A program made the position numbers and the translations under genes. A DNA stretch of 14,036 bases, from NCBI GenBank assembly GCA_009925805.1, contig RFQF01000034.1, forward strand, positions 1-14,036. Direction: 5' to 3'. The notes under the pieces are model-generated. The model saw only the letters and a program-made list of their open reading frames with translations, was not told where the DNA came from and searched no databases. Below, piece by piece: positions 1 to 7,604 of this stretch. Source of the DNA: Flavobacteriia bacterium. Its GTDB lineage: Bacteria; Bacteroidota; Bacteroidia; Flavobacteriales_D; Crocinitomicaceae. Positions within the stretch are counted from its first letter, which is position 1. Each line of letters opens with the position of its first letter.

Positions 1-49
1 CAGGGACCCCCATATGTTTTTCTTTCGATCATCGACAAACCGGTCCCTG
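1..49. repeat. Inverted repeat, 8-bp arms
   Basis: The arms CAGGGACC (1-8) and GGTCCCTG (42-49) are perfect reverse complements separated by 33 bases. The left arm starts at the window edge, so the element may extend further left. A smaller inverted pair, CGACA (33-37) and TGTCG (54-58), is nested across the right arm. This looks like a dispersed intergenic palindromic unit rather than a gene part, but a single copy cannot prove that it is repeated in the genome. Confidence 0.45.
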
Positions 50-83
50 AGCCTGTCGTATATGTGGTTCCATGAGCCTGTCG
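48..83. repeat. Direct repeat of TGAGCCTGTCG, two copies
   Basis: The 11-mer TGAGCCTGTCG occurs at 48-58 and again at 73-83, a 25-base period. The second copy continues into AAGGG. Sequences of the form CCCTTCGACAGGCTCA, the opposite strand of this motif, are in my recollection common intergenic repeats in many bacterial genomes. That statement is memory rather than a search result. The exact duplication is visible directly. Confidence 0.5.
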
Positions 84-101
84 AAGGGAGGTTATTGTTT
101 C

Positions 102-134
102 TTGCATGAATATAAATCCTCGAGCGTAATTTTG
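102..134 (+). promoter_or_regulatory. Bacteroidota-type promoter for the FG-GAP gene
   Basis: The -33 box TTG (102-104) and the -7 box TAATTTTG (127-134) match the Bacteroidota sigma-A pattern TTG / TAnnTTTG with a 22-base spacer. The same 22-base spacing is seen in the promoter at 9944-9976. Transcription would start near 140, giving a leader of about 113 bases before the ATG at 253. No better match lies closer to the gene. The promoter is inferred from consensus only. Confidence 0.5.
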
Positions 135-156
135 ACATACAGAATTGATGTCAAAA
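130..156. promoter_or_regulatory. Inverted repeat overlapping the -7 box, possible operator
   Basis: TTTTGACAT (130-138) and ATGTCAAAA (148-156) are perfect 9-bp inverted arms with a 9-base spacer. The left arm includes the last five bases of the putative -7 box and the right arm lies just past the expected transcription start. The placement suits a dimeric repressor site or a hairpin at the 5' end of the mRNA. The arms are AT-rich, so chance is a real alternative. Confidence 0.4.
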
Positions 157-190
157 ACGGGTAAAATCAACTTTATTGCTCAATCCCTGC

Positions 191-218
191 GTGCGGAATT
201 AATTCCGCACCCCTTTTT
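191..218 (+). terminator. Palindrome plus T run, terminator or attenuator
   Basis: Positions 191-210 form a perfect 20-base palindrome (GTGCGGAATT followed by its reverse complement), able to fold into a GC-based stem with an AT apex. It is followed by CCC and five T residues (214-218), a layout resembling an intrinsic terminator read on the plus strand. No gene lies upstream within the window. If the promoter at 102-134 is used, the structure sits in the FG-GAP gene's leader about 40 bases before its ATG and could attenuate it. It might instead be a protein-binding palindrome. Confidence 0.4.
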
Positions 219-252
219 CATCATTGTATTTTTTCTTCCGTAAATTTACTTC

Positions 253-2472
253 ATGCAATTCAATCCTTCGCTACGTTTTTTGGTACTTTCGATTCTATTA
301 AACCTCTTCGGCGGACTTAAAGCGCAATTTCAATTCATCTACAACGATTCGATTCCTGTTCAAAAATTGGGTCACACCCTAAAATACCCTTGGGCTGGAG
401 GATTGAACTTTCCTCAGTTTTCCGAGTTGGATTATGATTTTGACGGGGACATGGATTTGGTGATTTTGGATCGAAGCAACGACCAAATTCGCGTTTTTGA
501 ACACGTGCTTCAAGGAGCTAGCCATACATACCGCTTTAATCCCTACGGCTCAGCATTATTCCCCAACGATGTCCGGTATAGAATGTACTTGGGAGATTAT
601 AACTTGGACGGTAAGAACGACCTTTTTACCTACGGAATAGGGGGAGTCAAAGTATACCGCAATGCGGGAAGCGCGGGTTCTGGGCTACAATGGGTGCTCG
701 AAAAAAACCTCGTGTATTCGGACTACAACGGTATGACCATGGGCCTCTACATCAGTTCGGCGGATATCCCAGCTATCGTCGATGTTGATGGTGACCAAGA
801 CTTGGATATTTTAACGTATTCCATTGCAGGAGATCATGTGGAATACCACAAAAATCTATCGAAGGAATTATACGGCCACTGCGATAGCTTGGTGTATTCC
901 CTTAAAAACCGTTGTTGGGGAGGATTCATTGAGGCGGTTACTTCGAACGCTATTTCCCTCAATAGCAACAGTACGCTTTGCACCACGGGCAATGTTCCCA
1001 ATCCGGAAATTCCGGTAATCATCAAACCGGAAGAAGAAGAAAAAGCGCATTCCGGCTCCACCTTGTTGGCCTTGGATTTCGATAATAATCATGTCTTGGA
1101 TTTGCTCATCGGTGATGTGGCTTATGGAAACATGAATAAACTCATGAACGGGGGCACGAATCCCAATACCAATTCGCTCATGATTTCCGTGGATCCCGCT
1201 TTTCCTTCCAATACAGTGCCCTTGAACCTTCAATTATTTCCGGGGGCCTTTTATCTGGATGTAGATTTTGATGGAAAAAAAGATATTATCTGTTCTCCCA
1301 ACGCTCGAGGAACCTCTGAAAATGAACACAGCGTTTGGAAATATAAAAATCAAGGAACCACCACCTTGCCGAATTTCATTTATGAAACCAACGCTTTTTT
1401 GCAAGAAGACATGATCGAACACGGAATCGGGAGCGTTCCCGTATTGGTAGACGTTACCGGGGATAGCCTTCCGGATTTATTCGTGGCAAACTATTTTGCT
1501 TACAAACCCACCTTGTTACAAGAAACGCGAATGGCTTATTATAAAAACACCGGGACAGCCAATCACCCTGTATTTACCTTTGTGGATGAAGATTTTTTGA
1601 ACTTAAGTCAAACGGTGAGTGGACTTAGGGTCTTACCCACATTTGGAGACCTCAACGGCGACGGAAAACCCGATTTAATTTTGGGATTAGAGAACGGAAC
1701 GCTGATGTATTATCAAAATAATTCCACCAACAGCAATCCTACTTTTTCGGCTCCAATGGCCAATTATGCGGGAATCGATGTGGGGCAAGTAGCCGCACCG
1801 CAATTGTTTGATATCGATTTAGATGGGCTGTTGGATTTGATCGTTGGGGAAAAAACGGGAACCCTGGCTTACTATAAAAACCAAGGGACTGCATTAGCAC
1901 CAAATTTTGTCATTAATTCGGTGCAATTAGGGGGAATTGATATCCAGACGTCCACACCGGACGGGTTTCCCTTGCCGCATTTTTTTCGATGGCATGACAC
2001 CACCTATTTATTGGTGGGGGGGTACGATGGGATATTGCGTTTTTATGACAGCATTGACCAGCATGTATTGGATACTTTTCATTTGCGTTCCGCTCCGTTT
2101 TTGGGAATTGATGTAGGCACTTTTTCCGCAGCTTGGGTGGCAGATGTGGACCACGACCAACAACTCGACCTGTATGTAGGACAGGATTTGGGCGGAGTGT
2201 TTCGATTGGAGCATATGCAGGGGGCTAATTTAGCAGTTGAGGAACCGACGTTGGCGCAATTAACCATTTACCCGAACCCCACAGAAACGACCCTGAACCT
2301 TCGGGGAACAAGTATCCTTGGGAAAATCCAGGTGTATAGCATTGATGGGAAACTATCCCTTGAAATGCAGGCCGATACCGCAGAACTGACGCTGAACGTA
2401 GCCACCCTACAGCAAGGGGTGTATACCGTATTCATTGCTGAAAAGTTCCGCTTGAAGTTTATCAAAAACTAA
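253..2472 (+). CDS. FG-GAP repeat protein, T9SS type A cargo
   Basis: A secreted 739-residue protein. Residues 1-24 form a signal peptide with a hydrophobic core (FLVLSILLNLFGG) and a probable cleavage after LKA. About nine Ca-binding FG-GAP/VCBS-type loops of the pattern DxDxDGxxD follow, near 60, 115, 177, 275, 336, 400, 466, 520 and 631, implying an integrin-alpha-like beta-propeller. Residues 200-270 carry a longer insertion with cysteines at 210, 221 and 243 and a CWGGF motif. Residues about 667-739 form a T9SS type A sorting domain (TIYPNPTE start, then the G-VY--F pattern and KFIKN end), so export across the outer membrane and attachment or release at the surface are expected. No catalytic domain is visible; binding or adhesion is inferred. 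The start ATG follows an AT-rich leader without Shine-Dalgarno. Its stop lies one base from the stop of the convergent neighbour. Confidence 0.9.
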   Translation: MQFNPSLRFLVLSILLNLFGGLKAQFQFIYNDSIPVQKLGHTLKYPWAGGLNFPQFSELDYDFDGDMDLVILDRSNDQIRVFEHVLQGASHTYRFNPYGSALFPNDVRYRMYLGDYNLDGKNDLFTYGIGGVKVYRNAGSAGSGLQWVLEKNLVYSDYNGMTMGLYISSADIPAIVDVDGDQDLDILTYSIAGDHVEYHKNLSKELYGHCDSLVYSLKNRCWGGFIEAVTSNAISLNSNSTLCTTGNVPNPEIPVIIKPEEEEKAHSGSTLLALDFDNNHVLDLLIGDVAYGNMNKLMNGGTNPNTNSLMISVDPAFPSNTVPLNLQLFPGAFYLDVDFDGKKDIICSPNARGTSENEHSVWKYKNQGTTTLPNFIYETNAFLQEDMIEHGIGSVPVLVDVTGDSLPDLFVANYFAYKPTLLQETRMAYYKNTGTANHPVFTFVDEDFLNLSQTVSGLRVLPTFGDLNGDGKPDLILGLENGTLMYYQNNSTNSNPTFSAPMANYAGIDVGQVAAPQLFDIDLDGLLDLIVGEKTGTLAYYKNQGTALAPNFVINSVQLGGIDIQTSTPDGFPLPHFFRWHDTTYLLVGGYDGILRFYDSIDQHVLDTFHLRSAPFLGIDVGTFSAAWVADVDHDQQLDLYVGQDLGGVFRLEHMQGANLAVEEPTLAQLTIYPNPTETTLNLRGTSILGKIQVYSIDGKLSLEMQADTAELTLNVATLQQGVYTVFIAEKFRLKFIKN

Positions 2473-2473
2473 C

Positions 2474-3082
2474 TTACTTAACGCTGATTTTAAACATTTC
2501 ACGCCCCTCCAAGACACCCAAGAGCGTGTCTCCGATGGCTACAGGTCCTACGCCTGATGGGGTACCTGTGAAAATTAAATCGCCCGTTTTTAGGGTGATA
2601 AATTTAGAAACGAAAGCAATAAGTTGATCCAAAGAAAAAAGCATTTGATGGCCTCTCGCTTCCTGCTTTAGCTCCCCGTTTTGAAAAAAAGAAAACAGAA
2701 GATTGGCTATTGGGAAATCTTGCACGGGTAACCACTGATCGGAAACCACCGCACTGTTATCAAAGGCTTTGGCGATTTCCCAAGGTAGCCCCTTGCTTTT
2801 GCATTCGTTTTGCAAGTCTCGGGCCGTAAAATCAATCCCTAAACTTACGTGACTGTAATAGTTGGAAGCAAATTCCGGCATAATATGTTTTCCCATTTTA
2901 TTGATTTTCACCACGAGTTCGCATTCATAATGTAAGTCTTGGGTAAAATCGGGGAGATAGAACGTATTTTCTCGCAACAACGCGGTATCGGGTTTTAGGA
3001 AGAATACGGGAACGGTTGGAAGTTCCGCGTTCATTTCTGCGGCATGCTCGGCATAATTTCTTCCGATGCAGATAATTTTCAC
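2474..3082 (-). CDS. FAH-family acylpyruvase / oxaloacetate decarboxylase, FAHD1-like
   Basis: A 202-residue fumarylacetoacetate-hydrolase-fold enzyme, the small single-domain type related to human FAHD1 and E. coli YcgM, which cleave acylpyruvates or decarboxylate oxaloacetate. Metal ligands are visible as E53 and E55 (YECE) and D84 (GIDF). H13 and E16 (NYAEH--E) and K105 (AKAFD) match the catalytic positions known from FAHD1, and the C-terminal TGTPSGVGP loop is intact. Length is slightly below the usual 215-225. The start is GTG: the sequence GTGA joins this start to the exonuclease stop in a 4-nt overlap, and the protein then begins MKIICIGRNY as relatives do. Translational coupling with the exonuclease is therefore likely. 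The exact substrate cannot be read from sequence. Confidence 0.88.
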   Translation of the reverse strand: MKIICIGRNYAEHAAEMNAELPTVPVFFLKPDTALLRENTFYLPDFTQDLHYECELVVKINKMGKHIMPEFASNYYSHVSLGIDFTARDLQNECKSKGLPWEIAKAFDNSAVVSDQWLPVQDFPIANLLFSFFQNGELKQEARGHQMLFSLDQLIAFVSKFITLKTGDLIFTGTPSGVGPVAIGDTLLGVLEGREMFKISVK

Positions 3083-3921
3083 GGTTTTTTGAATTTCGAG
3101 GTAAGTTGGTTCAATTTATCCTGCATTTCTGCTCCCTTTAGCGCTTGCTTTTGTTCTTTCAAACGTGCTACTTCCGCTCGCAAACAATCCTTGGTTTGAA
3201 AAGGAAAATCAGCATCCAGCATCCAACCGTAGTAACTGGGTTCAAGCGCCATGACTTCTTCCACCGTTTTTCCTTTGTGTTTGCCAAAATTGTACATGAT
3301 TTCACCGCGTTCGTTTTTGGCCAGTCTTCCAGCAAAATCTACGGCTCCTAGCGGACTATTGCTTGAGAATGAAGCCAAGGTAGGAATGTCCTTTCCAAGC
3401 TGCTCGTAGCGCGCCAATTGGGCTAAAAACACATCAAGCGTTACTTGGGTGTCGTACAAGGCATCATGCGCATTTTCCATCGTTTGTCCACAATAGAATT
3501 GGTAGGCAGCAGCTAAGGTTCTTTGCTCCATCTTGTGAAAAATGTTCTGTACATCCACAAAATTTCTACCTTCCATCGGAAAAGGTTTTCCAACGCGAAA
3601 AAATTCTTCTACCATAAAAGGAATATCGAATTTATTGGAATTGTAACCTGCTAAATCGGCCTCACCTACGAAGGCTATAATTTCCTCGGCTATCGCCCCA
3701 AGGGTGGGAGCCGAAGCTACTTTTTCGTCTGTAATGCCGTGAATTTCTGCAATTGCAGCTGGAATTGAAATACCTGGATTCACCAACCAAGATTTTGCTT
3801 CTTTGGTGCCTTCGGGATATAATTTAACAAAGGCAATTTGAACAATCCTGTCCTTGGTGATTTGGGTACCCGTGGTTTCAAGATCGAAGAAACACAAAGG
3901 ACGATCCAGCGACAACTCCAT
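3079..3921 (-). CDS. DnaQ-type 3'-5' exonuclease with C-terminal ExoX-like domain
   Basis: A 280-residue DEDDh exonuclease. Motif Exo I is D13-L-E15 (FFDLETTG), Exo II includes D99 (NKFDIPF), and Exo III gives H152 and D157 (AHDALYD), so all four metal ligands and the general base histidine are present. HGITDE (61-66) is also typical. Residues about 205-240 (NFGKHKGKTVEEV, Y--WML) resemble the small domain found after the nuclease in ExoX-like proteins, and the tail (245-280) is Lys/Gln-rich and charged. It probably degrades DNA or RNA 3' ends in repair or proofreading. It is not a whole polymerase III epsilon equivalent by itself, and which of these roles it has is open. It lies 5 bases after the OmpA gene and overlaps the acylpyruvase gene by 4 nt. 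Confidence 0.88.
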   Translation of the reverse strand: MELSLDRPLCFFDLETTGTQITKDRIVQIAFVKLYPEGTKEAKSWLVNPGISIPAAIAEIHGITDEKVASAPTLGAIAEEIIAFVGEADLAGYNSNKFDIPFMVEEFFRVGKPFPMEGRNFVDVQNIFHKMEQRTLAAAYQFYCGQTMENAHDALYDTQVTLDVFLAQLARYEQLGKDIPTLASFSSNSPLGAVDFAGRLAKNERGEIMYNFGKHKGKTVEEVMALEPSYYGWMLDADFPFQTKDCLRAEVARLKEQKQALKGAEMQDKLNQLTSKFKKP

Positions 3922-3926
3922 GGAAA

Positions 3927-6230
3927 TTATTTGAGGATTACGAACTCGGTTCTTCGATTTTTCAAGTGATCTTTCTCGTCACATGCTACATCGTCACCGC
4001 ATGGCGTTAAAAGTTCCGTTTCACCATAACCTTTTGCCGTGATACGATCAGGATTAACTACCAGTCCTTTTAGATATTCCATGGCTGTTTTAGCGCGCAT
4101 GTCGCTCAACCATTGGTTGTAGATGGCTGGTCCGCGGCTGTCCGTATGCGATCGAATTTCGATGGCTAGGGTAGGGTTATCATTCATGGTTTTAATAATA
4201 CCTTTCAGTTTGTTTTTAGAGTAATCGGTGAGGTTATAGCGATTGAATTGATAGTTCACGAGATATGGTCCCCCAATAAAGCCTTTTTCCGTGGCTTCTA
4301 GCTGGAAATTAACAGTAACCACTGAATCCGAAAGTAAATCCATGTCTACGTTTGCAGAGGAAGCTAAATATCCCGCGGCAGTAACATTTAACGAACCCGC
4401 AACGTGGTCTTCATATTGATAGGTATCTAAGATATTTGACGCATACATTCCGTTATTTCCAGCAACCGCATTCGCTGATTTTCCATCCATGGACAATGTA
4501 ATTTGAGCTCCAGGGATTGGAGCCTTGGTCGTAATATCCACCACCACCCCTTTGATTTCATAGGTAGGAAAAGGAATGATCATCTTATCCTCATCGATAA
4601 TCAGCAATCGTTTATCGATCATTTCAAACGCATTGTCGCAAGTAGTTTTGAATCGGTCTTTGAAGGTTTTTGCACTTTCGGGACCGTAATAATACGTGAT
4701 TTCATACTCTCTGCATTTTTCTAAAGCGGAAACAAACACTCCATCACGCATTCTTGAGGTCAAGACCGTTTCTAGGGTGTTCGCGCAATTAGTACAGCGT
4801 AAAGTCATGTAGGAATTTTCAGGGATGGGATTCCCTTTAGTGTTTATAATTCTACCGTTCAGCACGGCAGTTCCAGAAGGGGTTTCCTCCACAGTAAGTG
4901 CATAAATGTCATTACCTCCTTTTCCTCCGATACGGTTGGAAACTACCATTGCAGTCGTTCCATTCGCGGTCATACTGAACGAAAATTCATCCGAAAGGGA
5001 ATTTACTTTGGTTCCTAAGTTTACAGGTTTCGACCACATCCCATTTTCGTCACGTTTGGCCTTGAAAATATCGTATCCACCCATACTTTCCTTACTGTTC
5101 GAAGCAAAATAGAGGGTTTTTCCGTCCAGCGAAATGAAAGGGGCAATTTCGTCGGCATCCGAATTAAGCATCGCCAGATTTTTAGCAAGCCCCCAGTTTT
5201 CTCCGCTTTTCTCGACCATAAACAAATCCCATCCTCCTTTTCCGCTGAGCGCATTGGAAACAAAATAGGCGGTAGTTCCATCCGAGGAAACATTAAACTG
5301 CATATTAAAAGGAATACTCTTATCTTTTTTATCCGCTGGAGGAATCGAAACGTTGATTTCTTTTTCTTTCGAAAAACTTCCGTTGCTAAATTCAGAACTG
5401 TAGATTTTTGGATCGTTCCAAGAAGAATAGCTTAGGTAGCGCTCGTTGGTGCTCATTGAGCTGAGTTGTTCGTCAATTTTAGGTTCGTTCAATGGAAATA
5501 GGGTGACATTAGACCAATCCTCTTTGGTTTTGATTACTTGATAAATGTCTGCTGGCAAAACATTGAACATAGGTTCCACGTAAGCAACCGTAGTATTATT
5601 TTCTCTTGGACGAGCCGAGGAGAGCAGTAAGGACTTTCCGTCGGCAGAAATCATGGCACATTGGTCGTTAAATTCCGTATTAATGCCTGAACTTAAAGGG
5701 ATGGTTTCAAAACTGGCACTTCCACCCAATTTCTTAGCAACAGCAAGCTGCTCGATGCGAATTTTCGCCTCAGGAATTAAGGTAGAGTTCTTTTGGGTTT
5801 CATTTAAGAATTTTGTGTAGTTCGTTAAGGCTTTATCCAAATTACCCAAACGGTGATAACAAACGCCGATATGATAGAAAACATCAATTGGTGCTGCTTT
5901 TTCGTTCGGATTGTACAAGTCGTAATTGATTTGCGTTTTGGAAGTACCGAGTTCTAAATGTTTCAAGGCTTGTTCTGGATCTTTGTTCATGCCCAATAAA
6001 ATAAACCCTTTACGGTAATTATAGTTCCCGTTTTTAGGGTCCAGTTTTAAGAGTTTATCCGTTGCGATTTCCGCGAAGTAAAAAAAGTTCTCTTGAAGAA
6101 AACGCGACGATTCGGTTACCAATTCTGCTTCTTTAGCTTTGCTAACCATCGCCCTAACCTCGCTTTCAGTCATTTGAGAATAGGCAAGTGTAGAAGAAAG
6201 TAAACCTATAAATAAGACGAATTTCATCAT
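3927..6230 (-). CDS. PorE-like OmpA-family protein: TPR, PD40 propeller, carboxypeptidase-regulatory-like and OmpA domains
   Basis: A 767-residue envelope protein. Residues 1-19 are a signal peptide (FVLFIGLLSSTLAYSQ) without a lipobox cysteine. TPR-like helices occupy about 40-165. A PD40/WD40-like propeller follows at about 180-450, with three clear blade ends (GKGGWDLF 330-337, MGGYDIF 383-389, GKGGNDIY 436-443). A carboxypeptidase-regulatory-like domain lies at 557-642, possibly preceded by a divergent one at 454-540 that holds cysteines 479, 482, 506 and 531. The OmpA C-terminal domain (655-767) has D697 (SHTDSRG) and R712 at the spacing used to bind peptidoglycan, and ends NRRTEF. This domain order matches T9SS component PorE, although Bacteroidota have many paralogues of the type. 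Two adjacent ATG codons (6230 and 6227) could serve as start; both give the same signal peptide. It follows the E2 gene by 19 bases. Confidence 0.88.
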   Translation of the reverse strand: MMKFVLFIGLLSSTLAYSQMTESEVRAMVSKAKEAELVTESSRFLQENFFYFAEIATDKLLKLDPKNGNYNYRKGFILLGMNKDPEQALKHLELGTSKTQINYDLYNPNEKAAPIDVFYHIGVCYHRLGNLDKALTNYTKFLNETQKNSTLIPEAKIRIEQLAVAKKLGGSASFETIPLSSGINTEFNDQCAMISADGKSLLLSSARPRENNTTVAYVEPMFNVLPADIYQVIKTKEDWSNVTLFPLNEPKIDEQLSSMSTNERYLSYSSWNDPKIYSSEFSNGSFSKEKEINVSIPPADKKDKSIPFNMQFNVSSDGTTAYFVSNALSGKGGWDLFMVEKSGENWGLAKNLAMLNSDADEIAPFISLDGKTLYFASNSKESMGGYDIFKAKRDENGMWSKPVNLGTKVNSLSDEFSFSMTANGTTAMVVSNRIGGKGGNDIYALTVEETPSGTAVLNGRIINTKGNPIPENSYMTLRCTNCANTLETVLTSRMRDGVFVSALEKCREYEITYYYGPESAKTFKDRFKTTCDNAFEMIDKRLLIIDEDKMIIPFPTYEIKGVVVDITTKAPIPGAQITLSMDGKSANAVAGNNGMYASNILDTYQYEDHVAGSLNVTAAGYLASSANVDMDLLSDSVVTVNFQLEATEKGFIGGPYLVNYQFNRYNLTDYSKNKLKGIIKTMNDNPTLAIEIRSHTDSRGPAIYNQWLSDMRAKTAMEYLKGLVVNPDRITAKGYGETELLTPCGDDVACDEKDHLKNRRTEFVILK

Positions 6231-6249
6231 AAAGTTTTCGTTAAGTTAC

Positions 6250-7548
6250 TCAAAATTTTCGTGTGCTGTCAAATTGCTCCAAATAATCGGCTACACGGCG
6301 CACGAATTGCCCCCCAAGCGCGCCATCTACCACGCGGTGGTCGTAGGAGTGGGAAAGGAACATTTTCTGACGTATTCCGATAAAATCGCCATCCGGCGTC
6401 TCAATAACTGCAGGAACTTTTCGAATCGCTCCTAAGGCTAATATAGCTACTTGAGGCTGGTTAATGATCGGGGTTCCCATGACATTTCCAAAAGTTCCTA
6501 CGTTGGTAATGGTATACGTCCCTCCTTGAATATCTTCCGGTTTAAGCTTATTATTTCGGGCATTATTTGCCAATTCGTTGACAGCTTTTGTAAGTCCAAT
6601 TAAGTTTAGTCGATCCGCATGCTTAATGACTGGAACAATTAAATTTCCCGAGGGTAAAGCAGTAGCCATACCGATGTTGATGTCTTTCTTTTTGATAATG
6701 CTGGTGCCGTTTACAGAAACATTAATCATCGGAAAATCTTGAATGGCTCTAACTACGGCTTCAATGAAAATGGGGGTAAAGGTGATGTTTTCTCCGGTTT
6801 TTTCTTGGAATTCTTTTTTGATGCGATTTCTCCAATTAACCAAATGGGTTACATCTGCTTCAACAAACGAGGTAACATGCGGGGATACCTGCTTTGACAT
6901 CACCATGTGGTCGGCAATGAGCTTGCGCATGCGGTCCATTTCAATGATTTCATCTCCCGCCGACGGAATAACCACTGGGGGTTCAATAGCACCGCGGGTG
7001 TGCGTAGGAGCCACTGGAGTAACCTCCTTATTTCCGGATGCGTTTCCACGATGTTCCAAATAAGCCAAAAGGTCTTTTTTCGTAACTCGGCCCTCAGAAC
7101 CGCTACCCGGGATACTGTCTAAGGTACTTTGGTCTAATCCTTCCTGTGCTGCAATGCTCTTAACCAAAGGAGAATAAAAGCGTTGACTGTTAGAAAATTT
7201 GGGAGCAGTTTCCTTGGCAACCGCGGTAATTTCCGGAGAAGTTATTGGCGTTGATTCCGTAAGTGTTGAACTGCCATTCGCCTGTGCAGGAGCTACAGAA
7301 ACGGCTCCATCCGTGGATAGTATGGCGATCACATCGCCTACTTTGGCGACTTCGTCTTTCTGAAAAAGCTGTTTAATCAAAATACCTGCGGCCTCAGAAG
7401 GAAGTTCGTTGTCGACTTTATCGGTAGCTACCTCCACTAATGGTTCATCCAAGGCTACCGAGTCTCCGATATTTTTAATCCAATGGGTTATTGTTGCTTC
7501 GGTAACACTTTCTCCCATTTTGGGCAAGCGGATTTCGATTTCAGCCAT
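6250..7548 (-). CDS. 2-oxo acid dehydrogenase E2 (dihydrolipoamide acyltransferase)
   Basis: A 432-residue core enzyme of a 2-oxo acid dehydrogenase complex, which passes an acyl group from lipoyl-lysine to CoA. Residues 1-80 are one lipoyl domain with the lipoylated K44 in ATDKVD. A variable linker follows, then a peripheral-subunit-binding domain (about 123-165; SPLVKSIA, GRVTKKDLL). The catalytic domain (198-428) contains H404 and D408 in HRVVDG. The sequence resembles the Bacteroidota E2 often annotated as branched-chain (2-oxoisovalerate) type rather than the pyruvate form, but substrate is inferred. No E1 or E3 gene lies in the window. I chose the ATG at 7548, giving MAEIEIRLPKMGE. The open frame extends to a TTG at 7572, but those eight extra codons overlap a promoter-like box and add nothing to the domain. 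Confidence 0.9.
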   Translation of the reverse strand: MAEIEIRLPKMGESVTEATITHWIKNIGDSVALDEPLVEVATDKVDNELPSEAAGILIKQLFQKDEVAKVGDVIAILSTDGAVSVAPAQANGSSTLTESTPITSPEITAVAKETAPKFSNSQRFYSPLVKSIAAQEGLDQSTLDSIPGSGSEGRVTKKDLLAYLEHRGNASGNKEVTPVAPTHTRGAIEPPVVIPSAGDEIIEMDRMRKLIADHMVMSKQVSPHVTSFVEADVTHLVNWRNRIKKEFQEKTGENITFTPIFIEAVVRAIQDFPMINVSVNGTSIIKKKDINIGMATALPSGNLIVPVIKHADRLNLIGLTKAVNELANNARNNKLKPEDIQGGTYTITNVGTFGNVMGTPIINQPQVAILALGAIRKVPAVIETPDGDFIGIRQKMFLSHSYDHRVVDGALGGQFVRRVADYLEQFDSTRKF

Positions 7549-7569
7549 GGTATAATGAATTTTCGAGAA

Positions 7570-7577
7570 CAAAAGTA
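7570..7577 (-). promoter_or_regulatory. -7 box for the E2 gene
   Basis: Read on the minus strand, 7577-7570 is TACTTTTG, an exact match to the Bacteroidota -7 pattern TAnnTTTG. It lies 21 bases upstream of the E2 ATG, in the 56-base gap after the glycosyltransferase gene. No TTG box is found at the expected 19-23 base distance, so the promoter is partial evidence for an internal transcription start separating the E2 and downstream genes from ridA and the glycosyltransferase. Confidence 0.35.
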
Positions 7578-7604
7578 CAAAAAAGTTCGATTTTTACGGA
7601 CCGT

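Noticed and set aside
834..1422. Minus-strand open frames inside the FG-GAP gene
   Set aside because: They are out-of-frame shadows; the plus-strand frame has repeated FG-GAP motifs, a signal peptide and a T9SS domain.
2016..2022. Run of seven G inside the FG-GAP gene, as a possible phase-variation tract
   Set aside because: Seven bases is short for a slippage switch, the frame is intact, and no second tract or variant evidence exists in the window.
3079..3921. Exonuclease as part of a defence or CRISPR-associated module
   Set aside because: No cas genes, repeats, toxin, helicase or other defence partner nearby; DnaQ-type exonucleases of this kind are common housekeeping genes in Bacteroidota.
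7578..7596. AT-rich symmetric stretch after the glycosyltransferase gene as a terminator
   Set aside because: The stem would consist almost only of A-T pairs around TCGA; too weak, and it overlaps the region expected to be promoter.
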